DNA from: JABDQW01 sp942492025
GTDB lineage: Bacteria; Pseudomonadota; Gammaproteobacteria; SZUA-229
Assembly: GCA_942492025.1 (NCBI GenBank)
Contig: CALODJ010000006.1
Coordinates: forward strand, 62,001 to 126,000
Direction: 5' to 3'
Length of the DNA stretch: 64,000 bases
Below, in pieces: positions 50,603-60,766 of this stretch. The stretch's first letter is position 1, and each line of letters begins with the position of its first letter. Under the pieces are notes generated by a model. The model saw nothing but the letters and a program-made list of their open reading frames with translations, ran no database searches and was not told the origin of the DNA. Both the position numbers and the translations under genes were made by a program.

Positions 50603-51326
50603 ATCACGTAAATGATGATGTCAGGCTTTTAATTTGACATTGGCGCCAAAGTAGCTATATGCGGGCACACACTGCGGTAGTTCCTGGGCTGTTGTCAAAC
50701 AGCGTAGATTATGCGGTGTACGATTGCTATTCCTGTTTTCTTCTTTACTTGATGTGATAAGGATCGACACCGGCTGGTGCATATTCACTCGAGCGGTTGA
50801 GTTTTAGGAATACACGGAGACACAGAATGAGTGACACGCATAGATATGCGATAACAGTGGGTGCCGTCCGGATTGGCGCATTTCTGATGTGTGCTTTTCT
50901 TCTGGTCAATGAATATGATGAAATTCAACTTAGTGAATTAATGCATTGTATTTCCTTATCTCTAATACACCATTGTAGAGAACATCTTTCAATGTGGCGT
51001 GGATGAATTCAGTTGACAATCATGGTCCTTATCAGCAGGCTTTTCTCATTGCCAGTTTGGGTCTGCTTTGAAGTATTTATTCCTTAGCTGGAACCCTTGT
51101 AAATTAACGGTTTTAGGATCGTGCCTTGCCAACAGGATTTAGTTTACTATGGCTATATGGTAACGTTTGCGGTCTTTGGGATATCCCGAGTATATTATCT
51201 GTCGCGTAACCGGCATATACATGATTGATATGTACAAATCTAACGAGCTAATGAACAGGACATGGCGATAAAGACTGCCGAGCCGGTTATAATGTCGCTA
51301 GGTCACAAACCTCGTGGGAGATAATT

Positions 51327-51680
51327 ATGGAACTTGGAGCTTTCTCTTAAGGCTTGGCTGTGAAAGATGTCGAGAGATCGAAGCGCTTTTACGAGAAGCT
51401 GGGTTTTAGAGTGCTCGGAGGAGACCAATCACATAATTGGTTAATCATGAAGACTGGCGACCACACTATAGGACTGTTTCAAGGCATGTTTGATCAGAAC
51501 ATTCTGACCTTTAATCCCGGTTGGGATAGCGATGCTGGCCCACTAGAAAAGTACACGGACGTTCGTGAGTTAAAGCGCCAGCTAAAAGATCGTGGCATAG
51601 AAATGGTTTCAGAAGCGGACGAAAGCTCTACTGGCCCAGCTGTGCCCTTTATCCATTGTTTGAATGAGTACCCGTTTTAA
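51327..51680 (+). pseudogene. VOC-family protein with an early stop
   Basis: ATG 51327 begins MELGAFS, meets TAA at 51348, then continues in frame GLAVKDVERSKRFYEKLGFR, WLIMKTGDHTIGLFQGMF and GIEMVSEADE. The metal-binding end (DPDGN-like) is missing and replaced by AVPFIHCLNEYPF, which overlaps the start of hrpA. Both the stop and the lost end mark it as nonfunctional. Confidence 0.75.
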
Positions 51681-54600
51681 GCAACAGATCTTTGAGCACT
51701 GTGCGTTGGCTGATCGCAGTCGATTGCTGGGTATGTTGCGGCAGACCCGGAATAAGAAGCAGGCTGAGCAGGCCAGGCAGAAATTATCCCAGGCGATAGA
51801 GCAGTCGATGCTGAAAGTTGAGCAGCGCATTCAAAACCGGCCGGCAGTGACGCTAAACCGGGATCTGCCTTTTTTTGATAAACGTGACGAACTCAAACAG
51901 GTCATCACGGATAATCAAGTCGTCATCGTCTGCGGTGAAACCGGCTCCGGCAAGACCACGCAGCTGCCTCAGATCTGCATCGATCTGGGCCTGGCCGACA
52001 AAGGCAAGATCGGCCACACCCAGCCGAGAAGGCTGGCGGCACGTTCTGTCACCAATCGCATCGCCGAAGAGCTGAATTCGCGTCCGGGTGACGTTGTCGG
52101 CTACAAGGTCCGCTTTACCGACACCACGCAGCCCGGCAGTTATGTGAAGCTGATGACAGACGGTATTTTACTCGCCGAGATCCAGAACGATCGCTGGCTG
52201 AATGAATACCAGACATTGATCATCGATGAGGCACACGAGCGCAGCCTGAATATCGATCTACTGCTGGGTTATATCAAAACCCTGTTGCCCCGGCGCCCGG
52301 ATCTGAAATTGATCATTACCTCGGCGACCATCGATCCGGAGCGGTTCTCCCGCTACTTCGATAATGCACCGATGGTCATGGTGTCGGGCCGGACCTATCC
52401 GGTCGAAGTGCGCTACCGGCCGATTATGGATGAGGAGCAAAAAGACCGTGACCGTACCCAGGCCGTTATCGATGCACTGGATGAGCTGTTCAAGATCAGT
52501 CCACAGGACACCCTGGTCTTTTTTGCCGGTGAACGGCAGATACGCGAAGCCGCAGAAAAGATTCGCAAGCACTTTCATCAATATCAGATACTGCCGCTGT
52601 ACGCACGCTTGAGCAATGAGCAACAACAACGGATTTTCAAGCAGGGACGACAGCGCAAAATCATTCTCTCCACCAATGTGGCTGAGACATCGCTAACCGT
52701 ACCCGGTATTCACTATGTGATCGACACAGGGCTTGCGAGGATTTCGCGTTACTCCTGGCGTGCGAAGGTGCAACGACTACCTATCGAGAAAATATCCAGA
52801 GCATCGGCCAACCAACGCTCGGGACGCTGCGGCCGCATTGCAGCCGGTATCTGTGTTCGTCTGTACGATGAAGAAGATTTCAACATTCGCGCGGAGTTTA
52901 CCGAACCGGAAATTTTGCGCACGAACCTGGCCTCGGTCATTCTGCAGATGGACAGTCTGCGCGTGGGCCATATACGTGATTTCGATTTTATAGAGCCGCC
53001 TGATTCACGTCTGATCAGCGACGGTTATCGCTTGCTGCATGAGTTAAAAGCCGTTGAGCCTGACGATGCCGTGACACGCCTGGGCAAGATGATCAGTCGT
53101 TTCCCGATAGACCCACGTCTGGCGCGCATGTTGATTCAGGCGAGTGATTTTGGCTGTTTGAATGAAATGATCATCATTGTGTCAGTGTTGTCAATTCAGG
53201 ACCCGCGCGATTTATCACAGGAAAATCGTCAGGCCGCGAATGCAAAATTCAAACAGTGGCAGGATATAAAATCGGATTTTTCTGGCTGGCTGAATCTATG
53301 GGCTGAAATCAACAGGCAAAAAAAGGCGCTGAGTCGTAACCAGTTTGCCAAGTGGTGTAAAAAGCAATTTTTGTCCTGGTTGAGGGTGCGCGAATGGCAG
53401 GATATCTACCAGCAAATCCGCGAGCAGGCCAGGGAGCTCAAGCTGTATTTCAATTCCAGTGAGGCTGATATTGATCAGGTTCATCGGGCGATCCTCTCGG
53501 GCATTCCCAGCCATATTGCTTATCTTGATCAGGAAGGCCGGTATAAAACCACGCGAAACCGTGATACGGCCATATTTCCCGGTTCAGTTCTGGCGAAGAA
53601 AACGCCAAAGTGGATCATGGCTTTTTCATTGATCGACACCGGCCGACTGTATGCGCATGTGGTAGCGATGATGAGTCCGCAATGGGCAATGAGCGACCTG
53701 CAGCATCTTCACCAGTACGAATACTACGAACCGCATTGGCAGGAAAAGCAGGGCAGGGTAGGCGCCTACAGAAATACACGGATCTATGGTTTGTTGATCG
53801 AAGCTGGCAAGCGGGTTAATTACGCCAGTATAGATGGCAAAGCATCGCGCGAGATATTTATTCGGGAAGCACTGGTTGAAGGGCGATATCAAACGAAGGT
53901 GGAATTTATCAAAGCCAATCGCAAGTTGATCGAATTTTACCAGGGACAGGAAGAGCGTCAGCGGCGTCGCGATTTATTGATTGGTGAAGAGCAGATCTAT
54001 GATTTTTATGATCATCGTCTACCCGATTCGATTGTGGATGCGGTCACATTTGAATCCTGGGTGAAGAAACTTGACGCCGATACAATTAAAGAACTCACGC
54101 TTTTTGCAGACGATGTGCTGGCCACCGAGCACGAAAAAGACAGCCTGTCCTACCCTGAAACACTGATCATAAAAAATCAGACGCTACGTTTGCAGTACAT
54201 ATTCGATCCGGCGGATGAAGCCGATGGTGTGACCGTGTTCATACCGCTTGCCTTACTTAATCAGTTTGAAGACGCGGATTTTGATTTTCTGGTGCCCGGC
54301 CTGTTGCAAGAAAAAGTACAGGCATTGATCAGAAGCCTGCCCAAACAGCTGAGAAAGAATTTTATCCCGGTGCCTGATTTTGCCCGCGCCTGTACTGAAG
54401 CCTTGAATCCGGAGCAGCCACTGTATATACAGTTATCCAGACAACTGCAACGCATGACCGGTATCGAGGTTGCTCTGGATCAATGGCAGCCCGACAGGAT
54501 CGATAAACATTATCTTATGCGCTATTGTCTAGAGGAAGAGGGTGCCGCGGTCGCCAGCGCACGTTCACTGCAGCAGCTTAAAGCAGAATACGCGGGCCTG

Positions 54601-55509
54601 GCGAATGTGCGCTTTGAGCAGCAGGTCCAGCATGGTAGTTCCATCAGTCGGGAAGGCATTACAACATGGGATTTTGGGTCACTGCCTGAGCATGTGGAGT
54701 TAACACAAAGAGGAAGTGCGATTACGGCATTCCCGGCCCTGGTTGATTATCAGGACTCGGTTGCAATCGAGTTGTTTGAAACCCGTGAGGACGCGCTGTT
54801 ATATCATTCGAGCGGAATCGCCCGCCTGATAGCATTTGAGCTCAGACAGACTATTAAATATTTGAAGAAAAATTTACCGGATATAGACCAGTCGGCATTG
54901 ATGTATGTTGCTATGGGGAGCCGGCAGGAGCTGATCGACGATATAATCATGGCCAGTATTTTCGATTGTTTCCTGTCAGGTGACTCACCCAGGCAGAAGA
55001 ATGAGTTCGATGCTGTTATCCAGGAGAAAAAAGCCCGGTTTATCGGTGTTGCCACGCAAATGGCAGTGCTGGTGTATAAAATACTCAAGCTGTATCGCGA
55101 AGTGCGTGATCGTCTACAACACGTAAGTTTAAACCCGGATCAGCTGAATGATTGCCGGGAGCAATGTGACTATCTGGTGTATCAAGGCTTTGTCCGCGAT
55201 ATCGCGCCGCAACAGTTATCACGCGTACCGGTTTACTTTCAGGCCTTGTTGAAGCGACTCGATAAAATCGAACATGAGTCGCACCAGACTGAACGGGCGT
55301 TACCCTTGATCAGGAACCTTTGGCAGGAATATCTGGCTTTGCAAGGAAAGGTCGAAGCCACAGAGCAGTTACAGTCGCTGCGCTGGATGATAGAGGAATT
55401 TCGCATCAGCTGTTTCGCCCAACCGATGAAAACACGGGGTCCGGTGTCAGAAAAAAAGATTCGCAAATTGATCGATGCGATTCGGTCCGGCGGGTTACGT
55501 GTTACATAG
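51664..55509 (+). CDS. hrpA: ATP-dependent RNA helicase HrpA
   Basis: This 1281-residue DEAH-box helicase is close to the usual 1300. The Walker A motif GETGSGKTTQ lies near residue 93, DEAH near residue 187 (IIDEAHERS), and SAT and QRSGRCGR follow. The long C-terminal extension beyond the OB fold is typical of HrpA and not of HrpB. HrpA acts on mRNA and stalled ribosomes in the cytosol. The ATG at 51664 lies inside the VOC remnant; no better start is seen upstream. Confidence 0.95.
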   Translation: MSTRFKQQIFEHCALADRSRLLGMLRQTRNKKQAEQARQKLSQAIEQSMLKVEQRIQNRPAVTLNRDLPFFDKRDELKQVITDNQVVIVCGETGSGKTTQLPQICIDLGLADKGKIGHTQPRRLAARSVTNRIAEELNSRPGDVVGYKVRFTDTTQPGSYVKLMTDGILLAEIQNDRWLNEYQTLIIDEAHERSLNIDLLLGYIKTLLPRRPDLKLIITSATIDPERFSRYFDNAPMVMVSGRTYPVEVRYRPIMDEEQKDRDRTQAVIDALDELFKISPQDTLVFFAGERQIREAAEKIRKHFHQYQILPLYARLSNEQQQRIFKQGRQRKIILSTNVAETSLTVPGIHYVIDTGLARISRYSWRAKVQRLPIEKISRASANQRSGRCGRIAAGICVRLYDEEDFNIRAEFTEPEILRTNLASVILQMDSLRVGHIRDFDFIEPPDSRLISDGYRLLHELKAVEPDDAVTRLGKMISRFPIDPRLARMLIQASDFGCLNEMIIIVSVLSIQDPRDLSQENRQAANAKFKQWQDIKSDFSGWLNLWAEINRQKKALSRNQFAKWCKKQFLSWLRVREWQDIYQQIREQARELKLYFNSSEADIDQVHRAILSGIPSHIAYLDQEGRYKTTRNRDTAIFPGSVLAKKTPKWIMAFSLIDTGRLYAHVVAMMSPQWAMSDLQHLHQYEYYEPHWQEKQGRVGAYRNTRIYGLLIEAGKRVNYASIDGKASREIFIREALVEGRYQTKVEFIKANRKLIEFYQGQEERQRRRDLLIGEEQIYDFYDHRLPDSIVDAVTFESWVKKLDADTIKELTLFADDVLATEHEKDSLSYPETLIIKNQTLRLQYIFDPADEADGVTVFIPLALLNQFEDADFDFLVPGLLQEKVQALIRSLPKQLRKNFIPVPDFARACTEALNPEQPLYIQLSRQLQRMTGIEVALDQWQPDRIDKHYLMRYCLEEEGAAVASARSLQQLKAEYAGLANVRFEQQVQHGSSISREGITTWDFGSLPEHVELTQRGSAITAFPALVDYQDSVAIELFETREDALLYHSSGIARLIAFELRQTIKYLKKNLPDIDQSALMYVAMGSRQELIDDIIMASIFDCFLSGDSPRQKNEFDAVIQEKKARFIGVATQMAVLVYKILKLYREVRDRLQHVSLNPDQLNDCREQCDYLVYQGFVRDIAPQQLSRVPVYFQALLKRLDKIEHESHQTERALPLIRNLWQEYLALQGKVEATEQLQSLRWMIEEFRISCFAQPMKTRGPVSEKKIRKLIDAIRSGGLRVT

Positions 55510-55562
55510 ACGTGGCTGACACGGGTGCTTGGCAGCAGAGGCACGGGGATGGGTACCGACCT

Positions 55563-55913
55563 CTAATCGCTTCTTTTGATACTGCCCCATTGAAAACTCT
55601 GAATGGTGTATTCGGAAGCGTTTGATGGTGGGCTGGGCGTTTTGACAGCATTGGGAAGCCACAGGCGTCTGTTGGCGAGCATGCGATCCGGATCGCCGTT
55701 GGGAAACACCTCGGGATTCAGCGCTATGATCTCACGTGTTAATTTATCTTGCAGGTAATGATTAGCCGGTAGCAGCTTGCTTACAATCCCGCCCAGGGTC
55801 TCACCGGCCTTGATGTCCCAGTAGCTCTGGCTCAGCGGGTAGACTTCAATACGTTTTGATTCAGCCCAGGACTGGGTCGTCAACACCAAAATTATTGCTA
55901 GAAGATATCGCAT
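55563..55913 (-). CDS. exported LysM-like protein
   Basis: The 116-residue protein has a signal peptide ending TTQSWA. YWDIKAGETLGGIVSKLLPA followed by LNPEVFPNGDPDRMLANRRL resembles the LysM-like N-terminal domain of FimV. It may bind peptidoglycan. It is convergent with hrpA and divergent from fetA. Confidence 0.68.
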   Translation of the reverse strand: MRYLLAIILVLTTQSWAESKRIEVYPLSQSYWDIKAGETLGGIVSKLLPANHYLQDKLTREIIALNPEVFPNGDPDRMLANRRLWLPNAVKTPSPPSNASEYTIQSFQWGSIKRSD

Positions 55914-55963
55914 TCCACGAAGTATAGCTTACAATGCGAGGCTGTTATGGCTCGCATCAGACC

Positions 55964-56557
55964 ATGTTAAGACTCGAAGACCTGCAAATACCGGAGCTGG
56001 AGACGATCAACCTGACGATTGCGCCGGGTGAATGCGTCGGCCTGTCGGGAGAATCGGGTAGTGGTAAAACGCGTTTGCTCAGGGCCATTGCTGACATGGA
56101 TGATCACGGTGGTCAGGTGTATGAGGAAGATGTGGCCCAGCATGATGTCAAGGCCCATGAATGGCGCCGTCGTGTCATGCTGCTCCCTGCCGAGAGCCAG
56201 TGGTGGCTCGATACTGTCGGTGAGCATTTCACTGCGCACAGTGAACATATCGAAGCCCTCGGCTTCGGGCCGGATGTGATGGAGTGGGCTCTCAGCCGCT
56301 GCTCCAGTGGTGAAAAACAGCGCCTGTCGATCTTGCGCATGTTGGCGAATTGTCCCCGTGTGCTGCTGCTCGATGAGCCCACGGCCAATCTGGATGCCAG
56401 CAATGCCGCGCGTGTTGAAGATATGATTTGCCATTACCTGGATGAGCATAATGCCATTGCCATCTGGGTGGCTCATGATATTGAGCAACTAAGGCGAATC
56501 TCGCATCATCAGTATCACTTGAGTGATGGCAGGCTCATGGAGGTGCAGCAAGCATGA
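55964..56557 (+). CDS. fetA: ABC transporter ATP-binding protein (FetA-like)
   Basis: The start MLRLEDLQIPELE (55964) gives 197 residues. Walker A GESGSGKT, signature SSGEKQR and Walker B RVLLLDEPT are present, then the switch histidine AHD. It overlaps the FetB-like permease gene by four bases. In E. coli FetAB exports iron and protects from oxidative stress; I infer the same class here. Confidence 0.88.
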   Translation: MLRLEDLQIPELETINLTIAPGECVGLSGESGSGKTRLLRAIADMDDHGGQVYEEDVAQHDVKAHEWRRRVMLLPAESQWWLDTVGEHFTAHSEHIEALGFGPDVMEWALSRCSSGEKQRLSILRMLANCPRVLLLDEPTANLDASNAARVEDMICHYLDEHNAIAIWVAHDIEQLRRISHHQYHLSDGRLMEVQQA

Positions 56558-57351
56558 CAGAATTCATTGCACTGACCGCGTCAGATTTGATACTGGCTTC
56601 ATTGCTTGTGCTGGCCCTGATCGGTCTGGGAGCACGACTGCGCCTTGGTCTAAGCCGGACACTGTCAGTCGCGGCCTTGCGTACCACAGTCCAGCTCTTG
56701 CTGGTTGGACTGATACTTGAGGCTGTTTTCACCCAGGCTAAGCTGCCGTGGATCATGCTGATTGTGCTTGTGATGATGATAGTGGCGGCCTGGGAAATAC
56801 TGGCTCGCCAAAAGAGAAAACTGAAAGGCTGGTGGGGATTTGGGGTCAGTGCCTTTGCATTGTTTGTTTCTTCATTCTTCATAACCCTGCTGGCATTATC
56901 CATCGTTATCGAGGCCGACCCCTGGTATACACCACAGTATGCTATTCCGTTACTGGGTATGCTGCTGGGCAATACCATGAACGGTATAGCGCTGGGTATG
57001 GACCGGCTGGTTCAGACAGCCTGGCAACAACGTGCCGTGATCGAGCAGCGTTTGATGCTTGGACAGAAAGATAAGGAAGCCATTCGCGATATTGCCCGCG
57101 ACAGCATGCGAGCCGGCATGATACCGATCATCAACGCCATGGCTGCTGCCGGTGTGGTCAGCCTGCCAGGTATGATGACCGGTCAGATTCTAGCCGGCAG
57201 CCCGCCGGTCGAAGCGGTTAAATACCAGATACTCATCATGTTCCTGGTCACTTCCGGAACAGGCTTCGCCGTCATCCTGGTCTTGCAGTTGATTACCCGG
57301 CGCATGTTCGATTCGCGCGAGCGACTGCGGTTCGATCGTTTGCTGAGATAG
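56554..57351 (+). CDS. fetB: ABC transporter permease, FetB family
   Basis: The 265-residue inner-membrane protein of the UPF0014/FetB family has about seven helices. The conserved block LLGMLLGNTMNGIALGMDRL and PGMMTGQILAGSPP are clear. It pairs with the ATPase immediately upstream (ATGA overlap) for iron export. Confidence 0.92.
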   Translation: MTEFIALTASDLILASLLVLALIGLGARLRLGLSRTLSVAALRTTVQLLLVGLILEAVFTQAKLPWIMLIVLVMMIVAAWEILARQKRKLKGWWGFGVSAFALFVSSFFITLLALSIVIEADPWYTPQYAIPLLGMLLGNTMNGIALGMDRLVQTAWQQRAVIEQRLMLGQKDKEAIRDIARDSMRAGMIPIINAMAAAGVVSLPGMMTGQILAGSPPVEAVKYQILIMFLVTSGTGFAVILVLQLITRRMFDSRERLRFDRLLR

Positions 57352-57433
57352 TATCAATAGCCGCTGGTCGTCGGCTAAACCGAATCCTTCGTGTAGCATC
57401 CAGTCTAAGCAGAACGCAGATCAATTAATGTAT

Positions 57434-57961
57434 TCACTGTCGGTGCTGGTTGAGGTGGTTTTGCATGCCCGGGTGTCGAGTCGCAGGCGTGCTGCGCATA
57501 CGTTCGCGAATCTGCTGTTTTTTCTCGGGTGATACATTTTGCCAGCGGCTGCGCAACAGTTGCTGTTCAGCTTCGGGGAGTTCATTGAACCACTGGTACT
57601 TGTCCCTCAACGCCTGTTTCAGCTCAAGCGGAAGCTGTCTGAACTCCTCCATACGCTGACGCATTTTTTCCTTGTCTTTGCTGGAGGTGTTCTTCCACTG
57701 CTGCAGCCTGTCTTTTGCGTGTTCCCGCTGTTCCGGTGTCATCCCGCTCCAGCGTGTTGCGCCTGTCACCAGTCGTTGTCTGCGTTCATAAGGGATATCT
57801 TCCCAGCCCTGCTTGAAGTTTTTCAGCACTGCCTGCTGTGCTTCGCTGAGTTGATCCCAGTCAAGCGCCTTGTCGTTGGCCACGGCATATACCGTGGCGA
57901 TACACACCAGGGTACAAAACAATGTGAGGTTAATAATCGTCTTACTTATTGTCTTTACCAT
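57434..57961 (-). CDS. exported DUF3106 protein
   Basis: From MVKTISKTIINLT the protein has a signal peptide and about 150 charged helical residues. Repeats of the type LSEAQQAVLKNF, MTPEQREHAKDRLQQW and LPEAEQQLLRSRW are the DUF3106 pattern. It is the last gene of a four-gene unit with a sigma factor, and such proteins accompany it in related genomes. Function unknown. The start overlaps the upstream gene. Confidence 0.78.
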   Translation of the reverse strand: MVKTISKTIINLTLFCTLVCIATVYAVANDKALDWDQLSEAQQAVLKNFKQGWEDIPYERRQRLVTGATRWSGMTPEQREHAKDRLQQWKNTSSKDKEKMRQRMEEFRQLPLELKQALRDKYQWFNELPEAEQQLLRSRWQNVSPEKKQQIRERMRSTPATRHPGMQNHLNQHRQ

Positions 57962-58163
57962 TTGGGGTCTCGGCAAATATCGTGTTCAGTTGTATCGGGT
58001 CGATCCACTGATCTTCCAGTGGTTCAAATTCAGCGATGAATTCCAGTAACTCTGCATCCGGTAGCTCTTCATCGTGCTGGGGCTGGCGGATCTGATTGTT
58101 CGCTGCAATCACGATAAGAGGCAAAAAAACCAGCAGCGACAGCGTTATCTGCCTAACTCGCAT
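57942..58163 (-). CDS. small exported acidic protein in a sigma operon
   Basis: The start MRVRQITLSLLVFLPL gives about 73 residues with one hydrophobic helix or signal peptide and an acidic remainder (LPDAELLEFIAEFEPL). It overlaps both neighbours slightly. No domain recognised. Its place between a DUF3619 and a DUF3106 gene suggests a sigma-controlled envelope protein. Confidence 0.65.
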   Translation of the reverse strand: MRVRQITLSLLVFLPLIVIAANNQIRQPQHDEELPDAELLEFIAEFEPLEDQWIDPIQLNTIFAETPNGKDNK

Positions 58164-58509
58164 GTTCTTGCTCAATCATCCACGCAAAAAAATCAAGATC
58201 CTGCATCAGTTCATAATCTTCATTGATTATGATTAATTCGAAATCATCCGCTGCCATGGTTTGAATATTCGGCGATGAAAACATCATCCAGCCATTGACC
58301 AATGTAAAGAGGATCGCCACTATTACACCGGCCTTTAGCCATTGAGCATTGAGCAGACGAAAGTGTGCGGGTGTTGCCAAAGCGCGATGCCTGGCCTGGT
58401 TAAGGCGCGACAATGTGCGGCCATCAAGATGTTCAATGCTCTGATCAAGAGCGCCGACGACTTGATTCAACAGGATCTGATCACTGTCTGTGCTGGATTC
58501 GCTGTTCAT
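58153..58509 (-). CDS. DUF3619-type membrane protein, probable sigma-factor partner
   Basis: The 118-residue protein has an N-terminal soluble part (DQSIEHLDGRTLSRLNQARH), one transmembrane helix (AGVIVAILFTLVNGWMMF) and an acidic tail. The location directly after a sigma factor (ATGA overlap) and the topology fit an anti-sigma factor. The family is known as DUF3619, and the anti-sigma role is inference. Confidence 0.75.
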   Translation of the reverse strand: MNSESSTDSDQILLNQVVGALDQSIEHLDGRTLSRLNQARHRALATPAHFRLLNAQWLKAGVIVAILFTLVNGWMMFSSPNIQTMAADDFELIIINEDYELMQDLDFFAWMIEQEHAS

Positions 58510-59180
58510 GCCTGATAGGCCTCAAGATTCTTTTTGAGTGTTTTGGATGCCCGAGAATAATGTGTCTTGACACTACCCTGACTGCAGCCCATGGCCTTCG
58601 CTGTTTCCCGGACGTCAAATCCTTCCCATGCTCGTAACAGAAAGGCCTGTTGCTGGCGTAACGGTAGCTGCCTGATGGCCTTCAAGGTGACATCCATCAG
58701 TTGTTCGTTGTTTGCGCTGCTATCGGGTGACAAGGAGGTGGTATCAGCTGCTTGCTGAATCGGATCTGCCGCGTCGGTGTCATTCTCATCATTGCGGGTA
58801 TACAGCCAGCCGAAAACACGGTTTCGTGTGCGTGAACGTCGGTACCAGTCCCTGATCTTGCTTTGCAGAATTCGGTGAAACAACGGACCCCAGTCAGCCT
58901 CGTTTTTATGACTGTAGTTTTTTACCAGTGCCAGCATGGCATCCTGCACGATATCCATGGCCTGGTCCGGGTTACCGGTGGCGAGCTCGGCCATGCGATA
59001 AGCGCGCATCTCGACAGTGGCCAAAAATCGGTTTAAAGCCGTGCGGTTTTCCAGGGTCTTGACCTCATTACGCGGGTAAAAAGCGATCTGCTCGAAAATT
59101 GAGGCCGGCGCGCTGATTGTATTCAGCGACCCGGTTTCCTCGCAAAAAGCGCATTTTAGCATCGGTAATGAGTTCAGCAT
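58506..59180 (-). CDS. ECF-type RNA polymerase sigma factor
   Basis: This 224-residue sigma-70-like protein has region 2 around TGNPDQAMDIVQDAMLALVK and KIRDWYRRSRTRNRV, then region 4 with LPLRQQQAFLLRAWEGFDVR and GCSQGSVKTHYSRA, the helix-turn-helix. The core homology begins at about LENRTALNRFLA (residue 43). The N-terminal 42 residues with CAFCEE may be extra or the start mis-set, but no better start codon is visible. Confidence 0.87.
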   Translation of the reverse strand: MLNSLPMLKCAFCEETGSLNTISAPASIFEQIAFYPRNEVKTLENRTALNRFLATVEMRAYRMAELATGNPDQAMDIVQDAMLALVKNYSHKNEADWGPLFHRILQSKIRDWYRRSRTRNRVFGWLYTRNDENDTDAADPIQQAADTTSLSPDSSANNEQLMDVTLKAIRQLPLRQQQAFLLRAWEGFDVRETAKAMGCSQGSVKTHYSRASKTLKKNLEAYQA

Positions 59181-59223
59181 GTCGGTGTGTCGTATTCGTC
59201 TTCTGTTGTCGTAAGCAAAACAT

Positions 59224-59257
59224 ATAAAAAACGACCCCCTTCCGATAGCAGAAGGGG
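59224..59257 (-). terminator. rho-independent terminator
   Basis: On the minus strand CCCCTTC...GAAGGGG forms a 7-bp GC-rich stem with an 8-base loop, followed by GGTCGTTTTTTA. It would end transcription coming from the adenosine kinase gene before the sigma-factor operon. Confidence 0.72.
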
Positions 59258-59403
59258 CTCAAGCTGGAGTCTTTGCTTGTATGCTGCTATCAACGCAGGG
59301 TGCGCCGTTTGGTTGACACTGAATTCGCGTCTTATGGTTTATATAGGGTATTTCAGTGACTTAAGAGAATGTTTCAGTGTCAGTAAAAATACCCTGGCTG
59401 TGA

Positions 59404-59425
59404 TTTCTCACCCGATGGACGAGCC
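59404..59425 (+). repeat. TTTCTCACCCGATGGACGAG motif, copy 2
   Basis: It matches the motifs at 14081 and 62191 over about 20 bases. It lies just beyond the 3' end of the adenosine kinase gene. Confidence 0.5.
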
Positions 59426-59470
59426 CTTTGTGCCGATGGCCTTGATTGTGTGTACCTATGCGTCTATGCC

Positions 59471-60466
59471 TCAGGCAGCTGAAACCTCATCCAGCAACTT
59501 CGCATAGTCCTCCACCGGCAGTCGCGGGCCGAATTGCCGCACCACATGCGATGAGGCCAGGCTGGCGAGTTTACCGGCTTCAGCGGCCGAATAGCCGTGG
59601 GTTATGCCGTACAGGTAGGCACCGGCAAACATATCCCCGGCACCGTTGGTATCGACTGCCTTGATCGGAAAAGGCGCGATAGTATGCGTCTGTGTACCAT
59701 CATAGACCAGGGCGCCTTTGGGGCCCAGGGTGATGGCGACACTGCCGGCGAAAGTCTTGATGACTTCGACGGCGTCCTCGATCGAGTCCTTACCAGTATA
59801 GGTCAGTGCTTCGGATTCGTTGCAAAACAATAAATCAATACCATCGCCGATGGTTTCTGTTAATTCTTTGTGAAAGTGCTCTACGATGGCTGGGTCAGAA
59901 AACGTGAACGCCGTTTTGACACCGTTGGCTTCGGCGATTTTGCGCGCATGTATATTGGCCTGTTTTGCCGAAGGTGATGTCGCCAGATAGCCTTCCATGT
60001 AGAGGTATTCAGATTCCTTTATGTGACTGTCGTTGATCTCATCCACGGACAATTCCGATGAAATGCCAAGAAAGGTCTGCATGGTACGTTCTGCATCCGG
60101 TGTCACCATGACCAGGCATTTTCCGGTGATGCCATTGGCGTGGGTGCCATTCATATTGGTATCAACTCCGGCCAGTTTCAGGTCATGCAGATAAAAGTGC
60201 CCAAGGTCGTCATCGGCGACTTTACAGGCATAGTAAGACGAGCCGCCCATGGCGCTGACTGCGATCAGGGTATTCGCCGCCGAACCGCCGCTGGCCCGGT
60301 TGCCTTCGAAGGCATCGAGGTGAGTCATAAGACGATGCTGGGCATCTTCATCGACGAGTGTCATCACGCCCTTGTCGATTTGCATCAGGCTCAAAAAGCC
60401 GTCTTCGACTTCAAATTCCAGATCGACCAGTGCATTGCCGAGCCCGTACACATTGTATTTCTTCAT
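59471..60466 (-). CDS. adenosine kinase (PfkB family)
   Basis: The 331-residue PfkB carbohydrate kinase has GGSAANTLIAVSAMGG near the N-terminus and the catalytic DTNGAGDMFAGAYLYG near residue 280. The overall pattern (NALVDLEFEVED, RTMQTFLG) fits bacterial adenosine kinases, which salvage adenosine to AMP. Another PfkB substrate is possible. A terminator lies downstream. Confidence 0.88.
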   Translation of the reverse strand: MKKYNVYGLGNALVDLEFEVEDGFLSLMQIDKGVMTLVDEDAQHRLMTHLDAFEGNRASGGSAANTLIAVSAMGGSSYYACKVADDDLGHFYLHDLKLAGVDTNMNGTHANGITGKCLVMVTPDAERTMQTFLGISSELSVDEINDSHIKESEYLYMEGYLATSPSAKQANIHARKIAEANGVKTAFTFSDPAIVEHFHKELTETIGDGIDLLFCNESEALTYTGKDSIEDAVEVIKTFAGSVAITLGPKGALVYDGTQTHTIAPFPIKAVDTNGAGDMFAGAYLYGITHGYSAAEAGKLASLASSHVVRQFGPRLPVEDYAKLLDEVSAA

Positions 60467-60595
60467 TCGGTAAACCTTGCGCTTAGTGTTGAACCGGGCG
60501 TATTGTCACATACCTTGTCTGCAAGGTCATGTTTTCTAACAACAGGAGAGCGTTGCCAGCGCACCGCTGTTGAGCTCATAATCAGGCCAGGAGGA

Positions 60596-60766
60596 CTAAC
60601 CCGCATTTCTCACCAGGCGGCGTGGAATACTGATAAGGCACTAATCCATTGAAGAATATCCAGATGATCAAAAATACAGTGTGTTATTCAAACATGCCTA
60701 TCACGGTTCAGGCTGGTCTTCGTGTCCGTAAGCTTGCTCCCGTGATCCTGGTGAGAGATGCGGGCT
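60596..60766 (+). mobile_element. MITE-like element, copy C (shortened)
   Basis: CTAACCCGCATTTCTCACC and GGTGAGAGATGCGGGCTAT bound a 170-base copy. It lacks the middle of copy B (from after AAGCTTGCT to CCCGTGATCC). Its right end runs into the start of the acyltransferase gene, and ATG 60758 lies within the terminal repeat. It occupies much of the 60467-60766 gap. Confidence 0.82.

Noticed and set aside
50797..51006. Plus-strand frame of 69 codons in the gap before the VOC relic
   Set aside because: It has no family motif, no convincing conserved start and atypical composition. The gap is better described as noncoding or decayed sequence.
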